Assembly: GCF_001746365.1 (NCBI RefSeq)
Contig: NZ_MJAJ01000008.1
Span: 62,001 to 126,000, forward strand
Length of the DNA stretch: 64,000 nt
Source of the DNA: Streptomyces sp. LUP30
Lineage (GTDB): Bacteria; Actinomycetota; Actinomycetes; Streptomycetales; Streptomycetaceae
Direction of reading: 5' to 3'
Shown here: piece by piece, positions 59,513-64,000 of the stretch
How positions within the stretch are numbered: the first letter of the stretch is position 1
How the letters are laid out: every line of letters starts with the position of its first letter
Position numbers and translations under genes: made by a program
Notes under the pieces: model-generated
The model's input: the letters and a program-made list of their open reading frames with translations, nothing else
What the model was told of the DNA's origin: nothing
The model's database searches: none

Positions 59513-60373
59513 GGCGGAGAGGCTGTTGCGGACGTGGTCCATGTGCGCCTGGACGTCCTCCCCACGCGCGCCGTGCTCCTGCAGCAGCCGTTCCGTCTCC
59601 CGCTCGGTGCGCTCCTCGCGGGCGCGTGCCTCGGCGAGGATCTCGGCGGCACGCGCGTGCGCCTCCTCCTGACCGCGCCGGGCCGACTCCTCCGCCTCGG
59701 CGAACGCCTGCTTCGCCTCGGACAGCGCCGCCTCGGCCCCGGCCACGGCCACGGCGTACCGGGCGTCCAGGGCAGCGGCCCGCTCGGCCACCTCGCGCTC
59801 CGCGGCGGCCCACCGCTCGGCCTGGTCCCTCTCCTGCCCGGCGAGCATGGCGGCGGTGCGCTGACGCACCTCGCGCAGGGCGGCCAGCGCCTCCCCGCGG
59901 TACTCCTTCACCTCGCGCCGGGCGCCGATGCGGACCTCGTCGGCCTCGGCGCGCGCCGCGAGCAGCCGCTGACGGGCGCGTTCCTCGGCGTCCGCGCGCA
60001 GCGCGTCCGCCTCCTCCTGGGCCGCCCGGCGCACATCGACGGCGCACGTCTCGGCGTACGCGACGTCCTCCAGCGCCACACGCCGCGCGTTCTCGCGCAG
60101 ATCCGCCGCCTCTTCGACCGCGAGCTGGAGGATGCGCCGTGCGCGCTCCCCCAGCGAGTCGTACGTCTGCGGCGCGAGCCGTGTCACGACCGCCCGCATC
60201 TGATCGGCCTCCGCCTCCATCTCCTTGGCGAGGACGGTGAGCCTCGCGGCCCGCTCCCACGCGGCGTCCCGGTCGGCGCAGAGCGCGGCGGTGTACGCCT
60301 CCACCTGTTCGGGCCGGTAGCCGCGGCCGCGGACGGTCAAGAACCCGGGCGGTGACACCGATGCGCTGCTCAT
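59489..60373 (-). CDS. DivIVA-like coiled-coil protein
   Basis: 294 residues. The N-terminal FLTVRGRGYRPEQVEAYTAA is the short lipid-binding/DivIVA-type head. About 250 residues of Ala/Glu/Arg-rich continuous coiled coil follow (EEADALRADAEERARQRLLA, AREERTERETERLLQEHGAR), ending SLSALTGRTAD. Streptomyces proteins of this kind (often annotated as cellulose-binding) belong to the polar-growth cytoskeleton. The ATG at 60373 follows GAGGGG. Monocistronic. Confidence 0.8.
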   Translation of the reverse strand: MSSASVSPPGFLTVRGRGYRPEQVEAYTAALCADRDAAWERAARLTVLAKEMEAEADQMRAVVTRLAPQTYDSLGERARRILQLAVEEAADLRENARRVALEDVAYAETCAVDVRRAAQEEADALRADAEERARQRLLAARAEADEVRIGARREVKEYRGEALAALREVRQRTAAMLAGQERDQAERWAAAEREVAERAAALDARYAVAVAGAEAALSEAKQAFAEAEESARRGQEEAHARAAEILAEARAREERTERETERLLQEHGARGEDVQAHMDHVRNSLSALTGRTAD

Positions 60374-60684
60374 CCTTGAACCCCTCGCCACCAGACGGAC
60401 ACGACATGATGATTTCGCGCATATCTTGATGGATCGGACGGAAGTGTTCATAACGCGACACTCCGCGTACAGGTCACGGCCAACCCCGAAAGCAGGCGGA
60501 GCACGTCCAGAACTCGGACGAGCTCGACCGAAGGCGGAGGGGGCGGGACCGAACACGAGGGGCCGGCCCCGACGCGGAGGGGACCCGGCCCGTGACACAC
60601 AGAGGGGCTGGCCCCGGTCCTCCGACCGGGGCCAGCCCCTCTGTGTGTCACCCGCTCGACCGCCGGCGGGTCAAAGACCGCCCG
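60374..60684. other. Intergenic region with long hairpin
   Basis: 311 bp between two minus-strand genes. The main feature is the 28-bp perfect hairpin at 60592-60651. The rest (60374-60590) must contain the promoter of the coiled-coil gene; none was recognised. Confidence 0.5.
60592..60651 (-). terminator. 28-bp perfect hairpin terminator
   Basis: Arms 60592-60619 and 60624-60651 are fully complementary with tetraloop CTCC, 33 bp past the stop of the deaminase/SUKH gene. No U-tract; stem strength alone would terminate. Confidence 0.8.
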
Positions 60685-63417
60685 TCACAGCAGCCCGTCC
60701 CACATCTCCTCCAGCAGCACCGACCACCAGCTCTCCGGCGAACCCAGCGCCGCCGGGTCGAGCGCGGCCAACTGCGCCTGGAAGTCCACGGTCCAGCGCC
60801 CCGCCTGCTCCTGGTTCAGACCGAACCGCAGCCGCCACATCCGCCCGAGCAACGCCAGACAGCGCGCGAACTCCGGCAGCCCCGTGTTCACGAACTGCGG
60901 CGGCACGGACCCACCACCCGGCCCGGCCTCCACCGGCACCGCCACGATGTTCGCCGTCCCGTACTGCACACAGATCGCCTTGCCGAAGTCACTGCCCATG
61001 ACGAGGTACGAGCCCGCGTCCGGAGCCGGCTGAACGCCGCGCTCCGCCGCCAGCTCCGCCAGCGTCGGCACCGGCCGCCCCGGCTGGGCCTGCGCCCAGA
61101 AGAACGGCCCCATGTCCGCCGGCAGACCCGCCACCACCAGCGTGTGCGCCACGACCGGCGGCACGCCCTGCCGCGACACCGCCGCCTGCTCGAACCGGAA
61201 CACCGCCGGCCCGAACACCGCGGCCAGCTCCTGCCCGACCGCCTCCGGCGGAACCGGCGGCACGGGCTGCACCGGCGGCAACGGCGCACGCACCGGAGCC
61301 GGACGCGCCGGCCCGTCCGCCACCTGGTGCAACTCGCCCTGATGCGCCAGCAGTTGCTGCATGCCCTGCTGCCGGCTCGCGTGATCCGTGCCGTACGGCG
61401 CGATGCTCGTGATCCTCGCCTGCGGCCACTGCTCCCGGATCATCCGCGCACAGTACGCACCCGGCAGCTCGCACGACTCCAACTCCGTGTGCAGCTCCAG
61501 CACCTGGTCCGGGGGCACGTTCATGGCCCGCAGCTCATGGAAGATCTGCCACTCCGGGTGCGGCGTCCCCGGCGCGGAACGCCGGATCAGCTGCTGCTCC
61601 GAGCCGTCCTGCGCGCGATAGCGCAGCACCGCCTGGTAACCCGGGCCGACCGTCGGCAAACCCTGCTGCTGCGGATACCCGTACGCCGGAGGCTGCCCCG
61701 GTACCGGGCCGCCCGGCGGCGGCATCGCACCCGGCGGCAGCGGCGGCCGGGGAGCGCCCGGGAAGCCGGGGACGCCCGGAACCTGCGGCGGCGGAGGCGC
61801 ACCGGGACCACCCTGCTGAGGGCCGGCCAGCATCGTCTGAGCCTGGTGGACCGCGCCGGGAGCACCGGGAGGCTGCGGCGCGCCTCCCGCACCCGGACCC
61901 ATCCGGCCGGGGTCGGCCAGCATCGTCGCGGCATGGTGAACGCCACCGGGAGGCGTGCCCCCGGGCGGGTTCGGCCCAGCAGGCGCACCAGGTGCCCCCG
62001 GCGCACCCGGCGGCTTCGGCGCACCAGGCCCGGCGGGCCCGTCGGGACCCAGGGCGGACACCATCTGCGTGGGCACGTAACCGCCCGCCGGAGCCCCCGG
62101 GGCACCCGGAGCACCCGGCCCGGCGGACGGAGGCGGAGGCGGAGGCGGCGTGCCGCCCGGACGCGCACCGGGCGCACCCGGCGCAGCCGGCGGAGGCGGC
62201 GGCACCGCCCCCGCGCCACGGGCACGACGCGGAGGCGGCGCGGCCTTGCTGGTCGCGGCGTCGGCGATGTCACCGGCGTTCGGCGCGAGCGGTCGCGCCG
62301 ACGAACCCGGCGGAGCGGCAGCGGGAGACTGAGCGGCCCCCGCTCCGTGCGGATGGCCGTAGGACGAGCCGTCGGGCACGGGCGGTCCCTGCGGACTCCC
62401 CGGCGGCGGAGTCCCCGGCCCGCCGGGCGCACCGGGCCCCTGCGGATAGCCGTACGACGCGGCAGCCGGACCCGACGGCACACCGGGCCCACCAGGCGCA
62501 CCCGGGCCGCCGACCGACCCGGCGCCCGGTCCACTCGCGCCGCCCTGCGCCCCGGGGCCAGAAGCGCCGAGCGCGGGCGAGACCGCGGTGGGCGGCAGCT
62601 GGCTGCCGCCGGACATCAGCGCCGTCTTGGCGTCCGAGGACGCCGACGGCGGCGCCGACTCGTCGTCGGATCCGCTCAGCGGCGGCGCGAACACGGTCGC
62701 GGGCAGCGGCACGGAACGGTCGTCACCTGCGTCCCCGTTGGTGTCCGTCCCGGCCCACGGCGTCGCCCCCGCCGGAGCGGGAGCAGCAGAACCCGCCGAC
62801 GCCACACCGGCACCGGCTCCGGCTCCGGCGCCCGCGGGCACCCCGCCCTGCGTCTGCGGCAACCCGCTCCCGGGCACCCCGCCCTGCGTACGGGGAAGCG
62901 AAGGATCAGCGCCGGCCGGGACACCCGGACCGGAACCCGAACCGGAACCCGGCCCGGCCACCGCGGCCGGCTCCGCAGCGTCACCGCCGCCGCTGTCACC
63001 ACCACTGTCACTGTCACCCGGACCGGCGTCCCGCCGGTCCGGGATGCCCAGCTTGTCCGCCGCCTCCTGCAACCACTCCGGCGGCGACAGCAGGAACGAC
63101 GTCTGATTCAGGTCCACCCGCGCCGCAGGCGCCGGCACCGCGTCGACGGGACCGTCCGGACGGCCGTACTCCTCCTCGTACCGGCGGATCACCTCACCCA
63201 CCGGCGCCGCGGGCCACAACGTGGCCTCCCCGCTGTCCCGGGCGATCACCAGCCGCTGCGCGCCCCCGTCCGAACGCGGGCCCTCCGCCCGGTCCTCGGC
63301 CCACACCACGAAGCCCAGCCCGAACTCCCGCACCCGCACCTCACGGTGCTGATACGCCGGCACGTCCCCGTTGATCCACTCTTCGGCGCGCTCCTGCGCC
63401 TGTGCGAACGTCACCAT
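60685..63417 (-). CDS. Imm35-like / predicted deaminase / SUKH-4-like multidomain protein
   Basis: 910 residues, no signal peptide. Residues 1-85 (FAQAQERAEEWINGD, REFGLGFVVWAEDR, VIRRYEEEYG) resemble Imm35/YrhB immunity domains. About 125-590 is a long Pro/Gly/Ala-rich disordered linker with repeated PGAPGAPG-like stretches. About 598-690 fits a deaminase-fold toxin domain: His620-Pro-Glu622, then TELESC with Cys649 and Cys656 as putative zinc ligands. About 730-905 resembles SUKH-4: YLVMGSDFGKAICVQYG, then PPQFVNTGLPEFARCLALLG. The combination belongs to polymorphic-toxin/immunity systems; whether the protein is toxin, immunity or both is unresolved. ATG 63417 lies 8 bp after the SUKH gene stop. 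Confidence 0.7.
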   Translation of the reverse strand: MVTFAQAQERAEEWINGDVPAYQHREVRVREFGLGFVVWAEDRAEGPRSDGGAQRLVIARDSGEATLWPAAPVGEVIRRYEEEYGRPDGPVDAVPAPAARVDLNQTSFLLSPPEWLQEAADKLGIPDRRDAGPGDSDSGGDSGGGDAAEPAAVAGPGSGSGSGPGVPAGADPSLPRTQGGVPGSGLPQTQGGVPAGAGAGAGAGVASAGSAAPAPAGATPWAGTDTNGDAGDDRSVPLPATVFAPPLSGSDDESAPPSASSDAKTALMSGGSQLPPTAVSPALGASGPGAQGGASGPGAGSVGGPGAPGGPGVPSGPAAASYGYPQGPGAPGGPGTPPPGSPQGPPVPDGSSYGHPHGAGAAQSPAAAPPGSSARPLAPNAGDIADAATSKAAPPPRRARGAGAVPPPPPAAPGAPGARPGGTPPPPPPPSAGPGAPGAPGAPAGGYVPTQMVSALGPDGPAGPGAPKPPGAPGAPGAPAGPNPPGGTPPGGVHHAATMLADPGRMGPGAGGAPQPPGAPGAVHQAQTMLAGPQQGGPGAPPPPQVPGVPGFPGAPRPPLPPGAMPPPGGPVPGQPPAYGYPQQQGLPTVGPGYQAVLRYRAQDGSEQQLIRRSAPGTPHPEWQIFHELRAMNVPPDQVLELHTELESCELPGAYCARMIREQWPQARITSIAPYGTDHASRQQGMQQLLAHQGELHQVADGPARPAPVRAPLPPVQPVPPVPPEAVGQELAAVFGPAVFRFEQAAVSRQGVPPVVAHTLVVAGLPADMGPFFWAQAQPGRPVPTLAELAAERGVQPAPDAGSYLVMGSDFGKAICVQYGTANIVAVPVEAGPGGGSVPPQFVNTGLPEFARCLALLGRMWRLRFGLNQEQAGRWTVDFQAQLAALDPAALGSPESWWSVLLEEMWDGLL

Positions 63418-63425
63418 CGTTCAGC

Positions 63426-64000
63426 TCACTCCCCCGCACCCGCGGACGACACGGACGACACCGGAACCGCCCGCGCGAACCCGCCGTCCACCATCAGATT
63501 CGCCACCGTCTCCAGCTCCGGCGGATTACCGGCCAACCGCGACAGGAAGACGTCGAAGTCCTCACCGCACGGCAGCAGCAACCGCTCCATGCGCTCCGCC
63601 GCCGACCACCCCGGATCCACGTCCCGCACGTCGTCGTACGCGCAGAACCACACCGAACCGGCCCGCTCGCCCCGCACCTTCACGGCCAGCAGCCCGCCCT
63701 GCACGAAACCGACGCCCAGGTAGTCCTTCGTCAGATGATCACGCAGACACTTGTTCACATACACCAGGTCGTTGACCGCCGCCTCGTCCCGCACCGTGAA
63801 GAACGGCTGGTCCACCAGCAGCCCCAGCTCCGCGTCCAACGCCGCGCCCACCGGCGCACAACCGCCCGCCGCCTTCAGGAACGACCGATACGCACCCGGC
63901 AACCGGTACCCCAGGTCCTCCTCGACCCCCTGCACCTGCTGCTCCGTCACCGCCACACCCGACTTCGGCAGCCCGAAATGCGCCGGACGCGTCTCCTGCA
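63426..64000 (-). CDS. SUKH (SMI1/KNR4) family protein, 5' end outside window
   Basis: At least 191 residues; the frame remains open to the right edge (…RPAHFGLPKSG before the internal GTG at 63956), so the true start is outside. EEDLGYRLPGAYRSFLKAAG is the canonical SMI1/KNR4 signature (L-P-x-x-Y/L-x-x-F-L). LGVGFVQGGLLAVKVRG and GSVWFCAYDDV complete the fold, followed by a conserved LLPCGEDFDVFLSRLAG. SUKH proteins are mostly immunity proteins that neutralise nuclease or deaminase toxins. Being directly upstream of the deaminase/SUKH-4 gene (8-bp gap) suggests one operon. Confidence 0.82.
   Translation of the reverse strand, partial: QETRPAHFGLPKSGVAVTEQQVQGVEEDLGYRLPGAYRSFLKAAGGCAPVGAALDAELGLLVDQPFFTVRDEAAVNDLVYVNKCLRDHLTKDYLGVGFVQGGLLAVKVRGERAGSVWFCAYDDVRDVDPGWSAAERMERLLLPCGEDFDVFLSRLAGNPPELETVANLMVDGGFARAVPVSSVSSAGAGE

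Noticed and set aside
60592..63723. 1043-residue Arg-rich plus-strand frame
   Set aside because: Shadow of the deaminase/SUKH gene; composition is extreme and it begins inside a terminator hairpin.

Overview
The window looks like a core-chromosome segment of a Streptomyces. Base composition is very GC-rich with strong third-position G/C bias, and many genes start with GTG. It also contains developmental landmarks of the genus: a tRNA-Leu with anticodon UAA (bldA), an rpfA-type muralytic gene behind a c-di-AMP (ydaO-type) riboswitch leader, a CYP107-like P450 and roadblock/LC7 proteins. About fifty protein genes and one tRNA are called. There is no rRNA, prophage, transposase or CRISPR array.

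Layout. 1-6.5 kb: the end of an EamA permease, then a translationally coupled histidine-utilisation operon on the minus strand (hutU, an M20 amidohydrolase, hutF, hutI). 6.8-9.2 kb: a compact plus-strand cluster of three roadblock/LC7 proteins and one DUF4388/PATAN protein. 9.2-15.8 kb: a membrane protein, an RpiR/SIS regulator coupled to a histidase-fold lyase that lacks the MIO-forming triad, and a divergent betaine-type (Opu) ABC transporter. 15.8-25.5 kb: an SDR and a divergent MmyB-type regulator, cystathionine beta-synthase, an SGNH hydrolase, a thiolase, several small conserved proteins and a Bax-inhibitor-1 family protein. 25.6-27.1 kb: pobA and bldA. 27.4-30.9 kb: a MacB/FtsX-type exporter.

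30.9-43.9 kb is almost entirely minus strand: cyclopropane synthase, type II NADH dehydrogenase with two Rex-like operators, then ppx/gppA, DUF501, divIC, eno, two Rpf-LysM proteins, a P450, mazG and a SurA-like lipoprotein. Most of this block, together with mfd, is recognisable as a gene neighbourhood conserved across actinobacteria. 44-47.3 kb is a variable pocket between the SurA-like gene and mfd, holding a DUF1906 hydrolase, an HNH nuclease lipoprotein, an orphan antitoxin-like protein and a decayed ORF. 47.5-54.8 kb: mfd and a second MacB/FtsX-type exporter. 55.4-59.3 kb: a DHA2 drug transporter and a DUF485/solute:sodium symporter pair. 59.3-64 kb: a DivIVA-like coiled-coil protein whose stop codon lies inside a 30-bp tandem repeat, a 910-residue protein combining an Imm35-like domain, a predicted nucleotide/nucleic-acid deaminase and a SUKH-4-like domain, and a SUKH (SMI1/KNR4) protein that runs off the edge.

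The two most promising novel systems are inferred from sequence only. The first is the MIO-less lyase + RpiR + betaine-type importer next to the hut operon, a candidate uptake and breakdown route for a histidine betaine such as hercynine or ergothioneine. The second is the deaminase/SUKH polymorphic-toxin-like locus at the right edge. All calls come from reading the sequence and from remembered family features; no database search was run.
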